DNA from: JAIXWP01 sp046309775
Lineage (GTDB): Bacteria; Bacteroidota; Bacteroidia; Flavobacteriales_D; Sanyastnellaceae
Length of the DNA: 64,000 bases
Direction: 5' to 3'
Assembly: GCA_046309775.1 (NCBI GenBank)
Contig: JBKCOM010000065.1
Span: 1-64,000 of the forward strand
Below are positions 25,519 through 34,731 of this stretch, in pieces. Every line of letters starts with the position of its first letter. Position 1 is the first letter of the stretch. Below the pieces are notes generated by a model that was given only the letters and a program-made list of their open reading frames with translations, made no database searches and had not been told where the DNA came from. A program made the position numbers and the translations under genes.

Positions 25519-27798
25519 ATGACACTTCGAAAAAACTTGGAATATCTTGCATCTGATGGCAGACATTTCCAAATCCTAGCTCAAGTTACATTCCTCTCGT
25601 TCGGTGTTCTCATCCTTGATTGGGATGCACACATCATGAATTATATAGCCACAGCCACTGGTGCGCTTGGAATACAGCTTCTATTTATACATCATCTTAA
25701 GCTTCCCCTACATAGTATCAAAAGTGCTATGATCACCACACTAGGACTATGCCTACTGCTCAAAGCAAATAGTCCTATTATATTTTTCCTGGCGGCTGTA
25801 TTGGCTATTGCTCAGAAATTTGTGTTCAGAATAAATCATAAGCATCTCTGGAATCCCGCGAACTTCGGAATTATTGCGGCAATTGTCCTTAGTGATAACG
25901 CTTGGGTTTCTCCTGGACAATGGGGCACAGAGGCGCTCATAGTTCTCGCCGTTTCAACGCTTGGATTTGCTGTGCTTACTAAAGTAAAGCGCCTCGATAC
26001 TGGTCTTATTTTCCTCTCTTCCGTGGCCATTTTAGAATTTGCAAGAACCGTTCTCTATATGAATTGGAACATCGAAGTATGGCTTCACAAAATGAGTTCT
26101 GGCAGTATTTGGCTTTTTGCCTTTTTCATGATCACTGATCCGATGACCACACCTGACAATAAAAAGGCGAGAATGATATGGACCATCCTTGTGGCAAGCA
26201 TCTCCTTCTACCTCACAAATTTCTACTTTATCAACTCATCCTTTCAATGGGTGCTATTCTTCGCAACACCACTGACACCGCTCATCGATAGATTTATGAA
26301 ATCAGAAAGATTTCAATGGACCTCTTCACAACTACTTATTCACTCAAAAAAATTTCTCAGTATGAAAACAATGATTAAAATCTTCATTCTCGGTCTATTA
26401 TTTCTACATACCGAACGTTCATTCGGTTTTTGTGGATTTTATGTTGCAAAGGCCGACGCCACACTCTTCAACAACAAAAGTGAAGTAATTCTCGTAAGAG
26501 ATGGACGAAAAACAGTCATTACCATGAGCAATGATTTTAGCGGCGACTTCAAGGACTTCGCCATGGTAGTGCCGGTGCCTGTTGTCTTACAACGTGATCA
26601 AATAAAAGTGGTAAGACGCGATGTTTTCGAATATCTCGATGCCTACTCTGCTCCTCGTCTTGTCGAATATCATGATCAAAACCCTTGTTACATCCCCATT
26701 TCCACATGCGATAATATGAGCGTGGAAATGCTGGGATCTGTTAACATGAAATCTGTGAAAAGGAGTGAAGCTACATCTAATAATTATGTAAAAATTGAAG
26801 CACGCTATCAAGTAGGAGAATATGACATACTGCTGCTCTCGGCAAGCCAAAGCACAGGCTTGAGAGATTGGTTGATCGCTAATGGATATAAAATCCCAGC
26901 AACAGCGGATGAAGTGCTAGAGCCATATATTAAAAGTAAAATGAAATTTTTTGTTGCGAAAGTGAATTTGAAAGAAGTTTCAAAAAGCAAATTCGAATAC
27001 CTCAGTCCCATACAAATTTCATTTGACCATGAGAAGTTCATGTTACCCATTCGTCTGGGAATGGCAAATAGTCAAGGAAGTCAAGATATGATTGTATACG
27101 CCTTCACAAAAACAGGTCGGATTGAATGTACCAACTATAGAACCATTAAAATGCCCACAGACCGCAATGTTCCTCTTTATGTAAAAGAAGAATTTGGTAC
27201 TTTCTATAAAAATCTCTTTCAAAAGACATGGAAAAATGAAAATAGGAATGGTGTCTTTTTGGAGTATGCTTGGGACGTCACTCCAAATTGGGGAATGAAA
27301 TGTGATCCATGCGTTGGTCCTCCTCCATTGAATCAAGAATTTGCGGATGCTGGTGTTTGGTGGGCGAATAATCTAACAGGAGAACGTACATTTTTTACGA
27401 GACTTCATGTTCGCTATGAAAAATCAAAATTCCCGTCCGATTTAAACTTTCAAGTAACTCCAAATAATGAGCAATATCAAGCCCGGTATGTCCTGACAAA
27501 CCCCGCTACTGGTGAGTTTGATTGTGAAGAAGGACAAGTTTATATAGAGCAGCTAATTGAAAGAAGAAAATTAGAAGTTGATGAGTACGCCGCATTGACT
27601 GGGAGAGTTAATCCAAAAAGTAGTGCCTATATAAATGAATATCAGAAGTACAAAAAACCTGGCGCGAAGAAGAATGATACTGCGATTCCATTTATTCGAG
27701 GATTTAAAACTCCATGGAATAAAATACTGATGATTCTAGCGCTTGCTGCTTTGACAATATGGGTATTGCAAAATAAAAAGAACCCTGCACTAACATGA
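25519..27798 (+). CDS. Fusion of RnfD/NqrB-like membrane domain with DUF2330 exported domain
   Basis: The first about 265 residues are eight or so transmembrane helices with RnfD/NqrB-family features: LWNPANFGIIAAIVLSDNAW and FMITDPMTTPDNKKAR, the latter matching the D-P-x-T/S-x-P motif of the family. From residue 282 (nucleotide 26362) a second signal-like segment, MKTMIKIFILGLLFLHTERS, leads into CGFYVAKADATLFNNKSEVI, the characteristic start of DUF2330 proteins, which runs to about 735. A last hydrophobic helix (MILALAALTIWVL) ends the chain. The open frame is continuous, so either this is a genuine 759-residue fusion with the DUF2330 part in the periplasm, or an internal ATG at 26362 makes a separate secreted protein. 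The biochemical role is unknown. A GC-rich hairpin follows. Confidence 0.8.
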   Translation: MTLRKNLEYLASDGRHFQILAQVTFLSFGVLILDWDAHIMNYIATATGALGIQLLFIHHLKLPLHSIKSAMITTLGLCLLLKANSPIIFFLAAVLAIAQKFVFRINHKHLWNPANFGIIAAIVLSDNAWVSPGQWGTEALIVLAVSTLGFAVLTKVKRLDTGLIFLSSVAILEFARTVLYMNWNIEVWLHKMSSGSIWLFAFFMITDPMTTPDNKKARMIWTILVASISFYLTNFYFINSSFQWVLFFATPLTPLIDRFMKSERFQWTSSQLLIHSKKFLSMKTMIKIFILGLLFLHTERSFGFCGFYVAKADATLFNNKSEVILVRDGRKTVITMSNDFSGDFKDFAMVVPVPVVLQRDQIKVVRRDVFEYLDAYSAPRLVEYHDQNPCYIPISTCDNMSVEMLGSVNMKSVKRSEATSNNYVKIEARYQVGEYDILLLSASQSTGLRDWLIANGYKIPATADEVLEPYIKSKMKFFVAKVNLKEVSKSKFEYLSPIQISFDHEKFMLPIRLGMANSQGSQDMIVYAFTKTGRIECTNYRTIKMPTDRNVPLYVKEEFGTFYKNLFQKTWKNENRNGVFLEYAWDVTPNWGMKCDPCVGPPPLNQEFADAGVWWANNLTGERTFFTRLHVRYEKSKFPSDLNFQVTPNNEQYQARYVLTNPATGEFDCEEGQVYIEQLIERRKLEVDEYAALTGRVNPKSSAYINEYQKYKKPGAKKNDTAIPFIRGFKTPWNKILMILALAALTIWVLQNKKNPALT

Positions 27799-27804
27799 GG
27801 TGTT

Positions 27805-27838
27805 GCCCCCCCGACTGCGTCGGGGGGGCCCCTCCTTT
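27805..27838 (+). terminator. GC-rich terminator after the RnfD/DUF2330 gene
   Basis: An 11-base perfect stem (27805-27815 with 27819-27829; arms GCCCCCCCGAC and GTCGGGGGGGC) encloses a TGC loop. CCCTCCTTTT follows on the plus strand, so the T-tract starts a few bases after the stem. The minus strand shows no T-tract, so it probably serves the plus-strand gene. Confidence 0.7.
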
Positions 27839-30800
27839 TATTGCTTTATAAAATTCATCGAACGCATCTTATTCATTCCTCTAAACTGAATGAAATACAT
27901 ACCGCTCGATAAATTACTCGGTAATTCCAAAACGTACACTACACTTCCTGTCAATGAAACGTTTTCAGTCTTCAAAATTCTGCCAAAAGAATCCAATAAG
28001 ACTACATCAGTGATTTTTTCGTCACCCCAATCAGCTCTGACGGTCACCATATCAGTTGCTGGATTAGGATACAATTCTGCGTTGACATTATCAATAAACA
28101 GAGCGCGATAACTCGGATCATTGCCACATGATACAAATACCAAAGTATTTGGATCGTAAATAGTAGTTCCGAAATAATAATTGCTAGAGTTCATTTCTGT
28201 CGCCTCAGGATAATCAGCCACGGAAATCTCCGTAGATATCGAATCCAATGCAAAACCTTGCGATAATTGACTATTTAGTGAAATGCAACGCTCTGCTTCT
28301 TCTCTCCATTTGTTTAAAGAAACCTGCTCCAAAGAGTCAACACTGCATGCATTTAGGTTGACAAAAATTTCTCTTGCCAATTCAGGTCTTGAAAGTGTAA
28401 TGAATAGCTGTCCTTTCAATAGCTCAAGTTCAAACTGACGTCGATAAGTGCTAGTGGTCAATAGTGTATCGGTACACATATTCAAGACATCTACGTATGA
28501 TTGAACAGGCGCTTCAAACGAGGTGCTATTAGCACTAGGACTTAACTCCCCAGTGAAAAACATTCCTTCAATCCCATTCTTCATCATATTAACACCCCAG
28601 TCCAGCAGTTCTCGTGTGTACAAGTCTTGTCTATCCAAATCACTGGATATGATTTCATAAAATAGTGCAACTGCTTCAGCATCATTTCCAGTACTATCAT
28701 AAAGTTCTAGATGAGACGCAGCAAAAGTCAAAGCGCTATCGAGTGCGATATTATTGAAGTGTTCGGTAATTAAAACGGGAACATCACTATCGTTGCGATA
28801 GGATGGATCTTCATTTGTCCACGACTCATTTAAATCGCTTTGCGAAAGCACGCTGTTTTTTCTTGAAGGTGGCTTGACAGTTGGCTTTTCCGTTGGACAC
28901 GCATTGCTCGTAGCAGGACTTGGATCCCAAAATCTCAACTCATAATTCGAGCTCACATAAGACCCTGAATAGCAATAATAGCCTGTTTCGGTTGGGTCTA
29001 AATTAGAAACATGATAATCATTCTCTACGGTCCAAATATTCGAACTCGCTGGAATATCCAAAAATTCACCTTCAAAAGGAATGAGAGAGGTTGTCCAAAT
29101 ATTACAAGCATTAAATGGCTCAAAAGAATTAAAGCCTTTGTCTAGATTGTAGGTCAACATTTGGTTAGCCTCTATATTGATGTCATTATCAAAAAAGTTG
29201 TTGTAACCCGCGCTGGTTGTGGCGCTCATATTGAGAGCTGCCGCTTCAAGAAAAACTCCTACAAAACAACTACTGTATTCAGAACATCTCGAAGAGAAAC
29301 TACCTCCAACCTTAAAAACACCGTATCCATAGTTTTTAAAAGAACAATTCGAAACGAGAATCTCCACCAAGCTCTGATCATTCACCCCATAATCCATTAC
29401 ATGCTCTGGATTATGTAAAAATTCCGATTGAGAAATAGTGCTATTGCTCTCTAGTTTCCTTGAAAAAACGCCACTGTCATAGAATTTCGAACGTGTAACG
29501 CGATAACTTCCTCCTTCCAAATCTATTAGTGATTGAGCACCAAAAAAATTGGATGATGTAACACTTACGGAAGAACCGTAACCCTTAAATCCTACATTAT
29601 TAAAATCAGAGTAACCAAGTATAGAATGGTTACCCCAACAGTCCAATGAGCCGCTAAAACCATTATTACCATCATCAAAAGCATTGACATTATTCAACTC
29701 CAAACGATGGCCGCACCATATTTTACCCCCATTAGTCAAATCGATACCTGCATTCGAAATAAATAACTTTCCATTATTGCCTGGAAGCCAAAATTCAGAA
29801 CCATCATTGATTTGGAGCATTGGGTAATTCTTAGAACGACCGTTAATACGCAAAACAGAATTCTGGTACATGAAGACGTCCTCATTCGAATTGCCGCGTA
29901 CTGTAATTTTTCCGTTAACCAACGAAGAAGGAGAGTGAAATAAAAGCTCCGAATTGTCTGTAATCTGAATGATGCTATTGAAAAGATCCAATTGCGACTC
30001 CTCTCCATTGAGCTCGATGATACCATTGGTCGCAAATAATCTCGAGTCAGCATTATCAATAACGGCATTCTCTTGATAACCCTGTCTGAGATTAAGTTTG
30101 CTATTGTTGAGTTTTACTGTTGAATTATTCAGGTGTAGATCAGAATTAAAATAAAGAAATGCATCCTGATTATCTAAAGTCAACACCGAGTGAATGAGAT
30201 CTATTTGTGATTTATAAGCACGACACTCCCCATTGCCAAAACGTAAATGACTATTAACAGCAGTCACTTCCACGTTATCATTTAAAATAAAATAGCCCGG
30301 TGAGATATCAATAGTAGAACCATTCGCATCGAAATGTGCCCCATTAAAAACATTCAACACCACGTTATTCTGGCTTGGATTATTAATGGTAGAATTGGTA
30401 ACTTCCATTCGGGCATTTTCTCCAACAACCTCAATCAAACAATTGTCGCAGCCGTTACTAAAGTTGACCTCACTATCATTTACTATAAATTTACCTCCGT
30501 CTTCAACTATTACTTTCAACCGAACATAAGGATTAAACGTTGCGCCATCCCTGATTTCGAGTTTAGCACCATTCTTAATTCTAATCCAAGATGCATTATC
30601 TTCAAGAATATCTTCGAGTGGGTAGATTCCTGCATAGAATTGTGCGCCATCTTCTATGATTACTGAGCTGTTTGAGTTAATATTCATCTCGTAACCAGCA
30701 TAGAGCTTAAGTATTGCATTACCTTGAACGACGAGTTCAGTTGATGTTCCCTCTGGGCTGCAAATCACCAGGTCATTTTTGACATCTACCACTCCATCTC

Positions 30801-32784
30801 CAAATACCGTTAGATCATGAGATAAATACGACGGTGCATTGATGGAGTAATCGTCGTAAAACTGGAATTTAGGCTCAACCAACAGTGGCAAATTAAGATT
30901 CGACGTCTCAGTCATTTCTTCCAAACATTCACAGCCACTATCACTGAAAAAAGAAGGAAGTTCCTCATTCCATAAACAATGATATAGGTTGTGATAAACC
31001 ATATAGTCTATCCCTGAAAACTCACCTCTAAAACTTCTGTCTGGAATACCCAACGATGCATCAGAAGGATGAAACAACCGGTTTGCTGCTCTCCAACCTT
31101 CGGTGGTATTCGCTGTAGGCAAATTCAATGTTTGCGGGTCATCCCATGGACCTTCGCAGGGCGCTGTATTGAGGTATAAATTCTCAATTGTTGACTTTGA
31201 TAAATTGGCTATTGGCGTCGAACCTGGATACAAAACGCTTCTCAACATTCCAATCCAGTGCATTCCACTTTGATCTGCAATCCACTGAAAATACTGGGGA
31301 TTCCACGCATTTGCAACAGCAGACAGCTCGCAAAATATATGAACATTATCGTCATTGATGCGCGCGCGAACGGAATTTCCATTTTCGTCGTTAGGAAGAC
31401 AGAAGTATCCATTTTCCAAACCAAAAATTTGCTCCAATGCAAGAGGCCCCCAAAATGCAACATTGTTTAGGATTAAATGCTCGGCCAGCAGCGTTCTCAA
31501 ATTAAGATTATCACAAAGGATACCTTCCACGTCAAAGTTAAAACTCTCTAACAGGGTACCCAGTTCTGATCCAATAGTCATACAAGGCTGTCCGCCAACT
31601 GAAAAGTCTACCCATTGACTTTGTACATTTTCATACAAATAAAACAAAGGAGCGTATTCAATTGTGGCTACTGTTATTGGCATCTTCGTTGCCAATTTTT
31701 CCTCAGCTAGATCTAAAAGCGGATTGTGACAAAATAAGCCAAAGGCCAAACCTGGAGAGTCCGTTCCATTTATAAGATCTATAACTTCCTGTGGATGCAC
31801 TTGAATCGCCAATTTCATATCATGCACATCATTACTTTGTACTTTTTGCACCCAAAGAGGATGATCGAAATTATATGCGATATTGATAAGAAAAGGAGCT
31901 TCAAAAGTGAGCTCATAGCCAGCTGGTCGAAAAATATCATTTGGGTGATAAATATTGAATGAATAACAATTGTCACCACAGCCTTCAACTGGCTTTATAA
32001 CATAATCAATAATTTTCAGAGCGATGTTTCTAGCTTCAGCCTTTAAGTTCAATGCAGTAAATTCAGCATTGGGCTGCACCATTTCTGAACCCACCAAGCG
32101 ATAAACGGCCATCAAGCCTGTGAACATACTTGTGATTTGATCCAGACTCATCACATTGCCGCCATTATTAGGATTCACCTGCCCAGCGTTCGGCCCCCAC
32201 ATTTCGATGGGGTGGGCGTCAGAGTGTGTCAAAATAAAATCTGCATTTCGATCGAAAATTTCACTGTAATCCTCTTCATAAAACTCGTGATGGTAACTTT
32301 TAACATCATCCCTACTATGAATACCAGTGTTTTCAAATCCCACAGACATTGGAGTCGTCTGTATAAAATAATCGCCTAGTCTATCGATTGCATTCAGCGC
32401 GAAATAAATTTCACTTCGAGTACCTTTGAGCTTACTCAATGCCGCAGAGTATTCACTACTATTTGAAGTCGTGCTCAGAATGTGCTGCAAAAGTTGGTAC
32501 TCCGTGGCTAAAGTCAATAAATAATGTCCTTGGTAAATTGTCGCATCTTGGAAGTAAATGCGACTGGGCTTCAAGCCATCGTCATTCAGTGGTGCACCAT
32601 CATAGGCAAAGCCTATAGATCGAGCAGAAATCACTAGACTATTTCCTTCAAATTCTCCGACTTTGACAAAGTCCTTAACCAATCTTTCGCGGTACCTCCA
32701 ATATTTTTGAAGGTTCTCCTCCACGCTTTGTGCACTTCCTGAAATCCACCCCACGCACAAAAGGGTCCATAAAATTTTTTTCAT
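27838..32784 (-). CDS. Giant secreted beta-helix protein with type A T9SS sorting domain
   Basis: The 1648-residue protein starts with a signal peptide (MKKILWTLLCVGWISGSAQ). Residues about 20-640 form a large domain of unknown function with a helical start (KYWRYRERLVKDFVKVGEFE) and a VPVL-type Cys-rich centre. About 640-1230 is a right-handed parallel beta-helix, visible as repeated short 'N-x-S-x-I/V-x-I-x-D/N-G-A-x-F' strands such as SVIIEDGAQFYAG, KLEIRDGATFNPY and GGKFIVNDSEVNFSNG. About 1300-1540 is helical. The last about 78 residues are a type A sorting domain (ELYPNPATDMVTVRADW, GRILKT, SGMYFIQF) for T9SS export. The beta-helix suggests polysaccharide binding or degradation, or adhesion, but no lyase motif is obvious. 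It is monocistronic; no promoter is clear in the 69-base upstream gap. Confidence 0.9.
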   Translation of the reverse strand: MKKILWTLLCVGWISGSAQSVEENLQKYWRYRERLVKDFVKVGEFEGNSLVISARSIGFAYDGAPLNDDGLKPSRIYFQDATIYQGHYLLTLATEYQLLQHILSTTSNSSEYSAALSKLKGTRSEIYFALNAIDRLGDYFIQTTPMSVGFENTGIHSRDDVKSYHHEFYEEDYSEIFDRNADFILTHSDAHPIEMWGPNAGQVNPNNGGNVMSLDQITSMFTGLMAVYRLVGSEMVQPNAEFTALNLKAEARNIALKIIDYVIKPVEGCGDNCYSFNIYHPNDIFRPAGYELTFEAPFLINIAYNFDHPLWVQKVQSNDVHDMKLAIQVHPQEVIDLINGTDSPGLAFGLFCHNPLLDLAEEKLATKMPITVATIEYAPLFYLYENVQSQWVDFSVGGQPCMTIGSELGTLLESFNFDVEGILCDNLNLRTLLAEHLILNNVAFWGPLALEQIFGLENGYFCLPNDENGNSVRARINDDNVHIFCELSAVANAWNPQYFQWIADQSGMHWIGMLRSVLYPGSTPIANLSKSTIENLYLNTAPCEGPWDDPQTLNLPTANTTEGWRAANRLFHPSDASLGIPDRSFRGEFSGIDYMVYHNLYHCLWNEELPSFFSDSGCECLEEMTETSNLNLPLLVEPKFQFYDDYSINAPSYLSHDLTVFGDGVVDVKNDLVICSPEGTSTELVVQGNAILKLYAGYEMNINSNSSVIIEDGAQFYAGIYPLEDILEDNASWIRIKNGAKLEIRDGATFNPYVRLKVIVEDGGKFIVNDSEVNFSNGCDNCLIEVVGENARMEVTNSTINNPSQNNVVLNVFNGAHFDANGSTIDISPGYFILNDNVEVTAVNSHLRFGNGECRAYKSQIDLIHSVLTLDNQDAFLYFNSDLHLNNSTVKLNNSKLNLRQGYQENAVIDNADSRLFATNGIIELNGEESQLDLFNSIIQITDNSELLFHSPSSLVNGKITVRGNSNEDVFMYQNSVLRINGRSKNYPMLQINDGSEFWLPGNNGKLFISNAGIDLTNGGKIWCGHRLELNNVNAFDDGNNGFSGSLDCWGNHSILGYSDFNNVGFKGYGSSVSVTSSNFFGAQSLIDLEGGSYRVTRSKFYDSGVFSRKLESNSTISQSEFLHNPEHVMDYGVNDQSLVEILVSNCSFKNYGYGVFKVGGSFSSRCSEYSSCFVGVFLEAAALNMSATTSAGYNNFFDNDINIEANQMLTYNLDKGFNSFEPFNACNIWTTSLIPFEGEFLDIPASSNIWTVENDYHVSNLDPTETGYYCYSGSYVSSNYELRFWDPSPATSNACPTEKPTVKPPSRKNSVLSQSDLNESWTNEDPSYRNDSDVPVLITEHFNNIALDSALTFAASHLELYDSTGNDAEAVALFYEIISSDLDRQDLYTRELLDWGVNMMKNGIEGMFFTGELSPSANSTSFEAPVQSYVDVLNMCTDTLLTTSTYRRQFELELLKGQLFITLSRPELAREIFVNLNACSVDSLEQVSLNKWREEAERCISLNSQLSQGFALDSISTEISVADYPEATEMNSSNYYFGTTIYDPNTLVFVSCGNDPSYRALFIDNVNAELYPNPATDMVTVRADWGDEKITDVVLLDSFGRILKTENVSLTGSVVYVLELPSNLSSGMYFIQFRGMNKMRSMNFIKQ

Positions 32785-32853
32785 TTGAAAAGGTTTTAAG
32801 TTGAACTACATGCCATGATGCGTTCTCCCAAACCTTATGATAGTAGTAGTATC

Positions 32854-33546
32854 CTATTGCTGAACATTGTGATGCACGAGCATCCAAATCTCATTGCGAT
32901 CTATAAAATCAAAACGCACAGGACCAAGATTTTTTTTCCACCATATGCGAGACTCCGACCAATCAGCCCTTACATCATAGCTGATATGAACCCTTACAAG
33001 ATCTGTATAAACAGAACCCATGAATTCAAGTCGGTCATTAACGCTTTCAACTTGATTATATCTAGGCTCTTCTCCGATAGGTACCATAGACATGAACCTT
33101 TGCCCAGAGAAATGAAAATAAGGCAAAATGAGTGTTGAACCCTGCGGCTCCCCTGACTCAGCGTTTCCAATATGAATGCTCTTGCAAGTACAAGGCTCTC
33201 CAGCGTCACAGTCGATTATCCCACCTGAGTCATAGCCCCAATAGTAGCCGCCTTCTTCCCCAGAAGTTCGAAGTAGATTTATAAAGCTTGGCTCCCCCCA
33301 ATGATCAATATAAAAATAAGACTGATCCACGAACATGGTTTTTGTTCTTCCTGAGACTAGGTCTCGATAGACCCAAGTAGATCCTTGTTTAAAAAAAGCC
33401 CATTCTGCGAGGCCCGCCAATGAAGTGTCAAGGTTGCAGTAATTTATTCCTGGTTCTGCTGACGCTTCCTTCTTACAAGATGACAAAATGAGGCATACAC
33501 TTAATAAAACAAGTGAAAATAACAGAAGTGCCTTTGTGGTTTTCAT
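32854..33546 (-). CDS. Lipoprotein of unknown function
   Basis: The 230-residue protein has a lipoprotein signal: MKTTKALLLFSLVLLSVCLI followed by LSSCKKEA, with C24 the predicted acylated residue. The mature part has WVYRDLVSGRTKTMFVDQSY and CDAGEPCTCKS, a Cys-rich loop that could hold disulfides, then beta-strands ending in DRNEIWMLVHHNVQQ. I do not recognise the family. No sorting domain is present, so it is probably anchored in the outer membrane by its lipid. The gene lies 69 bases upstream of the giant beta-helix gene on the same strand, so co-transcription is possible but not shown. A hairpin terminator for the downstream-strand SPFH gene lies just upstream of its start. Confidence 0.8.
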   Translation of the reverse strand: MKTTKALLLFSLVLLSVCLILSSCKKEASAEPGINYCNLDTSLAGLAEWAFFKQGSTWVYRDLVSGRTKTMFVDQSYFYIDHWGEPSFINLLRTSGEEGGYYWGYDSGGIIDCDAGEPCTCKSIHIGNAESGEPQGSTLILPYFHFSGQRFMSMVPIGEEPRYNQVESVNDRLEFMGSVYTDLVRVHISYDVRADWSESRIWWKKNLGPVRFDFIDRNEIWMLVHHNVQQ

Positions 33547-33631
33547 AGTAGTGATTTGTGTGACAAAGTAAAACTACTGCAACCGAATTTAATAAATATA
33601 TCTTATTCGACTTATTCGAATAAATTATATG

Positions 33632-33660
33632 AAAAAGCCCCCATCCTAACGGATGGGGGC
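33632..33660 (-). terminator. Intrinsic terminator after the SPFH gene
   Basis: A perfect 10-base stem (33637-33646 with 33651-33660; arms GCCCCCATCC and GGATGGGGGC) holds a TAAC loop. On the minus strand it is followed by CTTTTTC, giving a terminator about 35 bases after the SPFH stop. The plus strand shows only a weak TATTTTA. Confidence 0.85.
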
Positions 33661-33692
33661 CCCTATTTTACCCTAAAAACTGAAAATCTGAA

Positions 33693-34634
33693 TTACTTCT
33701 TATCCGCATCCATCAGTTTATTCATACCCATCATCTGCTTCAATGTCTGTTGCATTCCCTCAGGACTGCCATCCAAGAAGATAATATTGCCTTCGCCATA
33801 TTCAGCAAAATTCTTAATCGCCTCTGTCCACATTGAGAACATAATGACAGAGGTATCCAAATTTGCCTGCTGCATCTCACGCGCAGCATTATTCATACCT
33901 CGAGCCACTTCTTCTCTAAACAACGCCACACCTTGACCACGAAGTTGAGCTGCTTCTCTTTCAGCTTCAGCGGCAATCTTAATTGCATTACCTTCTGCCT
34001 CCGCAGCTTTCGTTTTAGTAATCAATAATGCTTGCCCTTCGTTCTCAGCGGCTGCTTTCAAATTATGTGAAGCCACCACCTGACTCATAGAACGCATAAT
34101 GGCTTCATCGAAAGTGATGTCGTTGATTTGCAAATCCAATAAATGATATCCCCACTCTTCCAAATGAACGTCAATTTGCTCCTTTACGTGCTCTACAATC
34201 TCCCTTCTCAGCGTCAATACTTCCGCTTGCTTCTTGGTGGCCACGTAAGAGCGAATTGAACCTTCAATGGTGCGTATGAGCGCTTGCATCAAGTTCTTTT
34301 CATCAATAAATTTAAATGCTACTTTTTTAATTGTTTCTTCTTCTGAATCCATTACTGCAAAAAGCAACATCGACTTAAAATAAACATTCGCTTGGTCAAT
34401 AGTTACGGCTTGAAACTCCAATTCCACCGATCTATTCTGAGTAGAAACTCTCTTAAATACTACTTCAATAAACGGAATGGTAAGATTAAGTCCGGGATTA
34501 AGAATTCTTCGGTACTTTCCGAAGATGGTTACCACGCCAATGGTGCCTTGTTGCACTGTCCTGAAGGACTTAAAAAGTAAGAAGGCAACAAAAATTACAA
34601 TGATCAAATTACCTGAAATGTATTCGTCTAACAT
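33693..34634 (-). CDS. SPFH/stomatin-like membrane protein
   Basis: SPFH proteins form oligomeric rings or belts in membranes and organise lipid microdomains or regulate proteolysis. From ATG 34634 the protein has 313 residues: one N-terminal transmembrane helix (about 8-23, NLIIVIFVAFLLFKSF), then the SPFH core (VQQGTIGVVTIFGKYRRILN, NPGLNLTIPFIEVVFKRVST), and a long Ala/Glu-rich coiled coil (AEAEGNAIKIAAEAEREAAQ) before a short tail. The upstream start at 34676 adds 14 residues ahead of the helix and is less likely. The usual partner of this form (NfeD) is absent from the window. It lies downstream of a gap terminator and ends at its own, so it is monocistronic. Confidence 0.9.
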   Translation of the reverse strand: MLDEYISGNLIIVIFVAFLLFKSFRTVQQGTIGVVTIFGKYRRILNPGLNLTIPFIEVVFKRVSTQNRSVELEFQAVTIDQANVYFKSMLLFAVMDSEEETIKKVAFKFIDEKNLMQALIRTIEGSIRSYVATKKQAEVLTLRREIVEHVKEQIDVHLEEWGYHLLDLQINDITFDEAIMRSMSQVVASHNLKAAAENEGQALLITKTKAAEAEGNAIKIAAEAEREAAQLRGQGVALFREEVARGMNNAAREMQQANLDTSVIMFSMWTEAIKNFAEYGEGNIIFLDGSPEGMQQTLKQMMGMNKLMDADKK

Positions 34635-34674
34635 AATTTTAAATTTTTCGTGAAGGTAAATGAATTTGACCAAC

Positions 34675-34706
34675 AAAAAAAAGCCTTTCCTCGAAAGGAA
34701 AGGCTT
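34675..34706 (-). terminator. Intrinsic terminator after the GAPDH gene
   Basis: A 10-base stem (34681-34690 with 34697-34706; arms AAGCCTTTCC and GGAAAGGCTT) with a TCGAAA loop is followed on the minus strand by about eight T residues (complement of 34675-34682). It lies 25 bases after the GAPDH stop. Confidence 0.9.
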
Positions 34707-34731
34707 TAATGTAAGCGGTGTTAATTACTGA

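Noticed and set aside
25836..27336. Antisense frames opposite the RnfD/DUF2330 gene
   Set aside because: No signal, domain or start evidence; the plus-strand frame is continuous.
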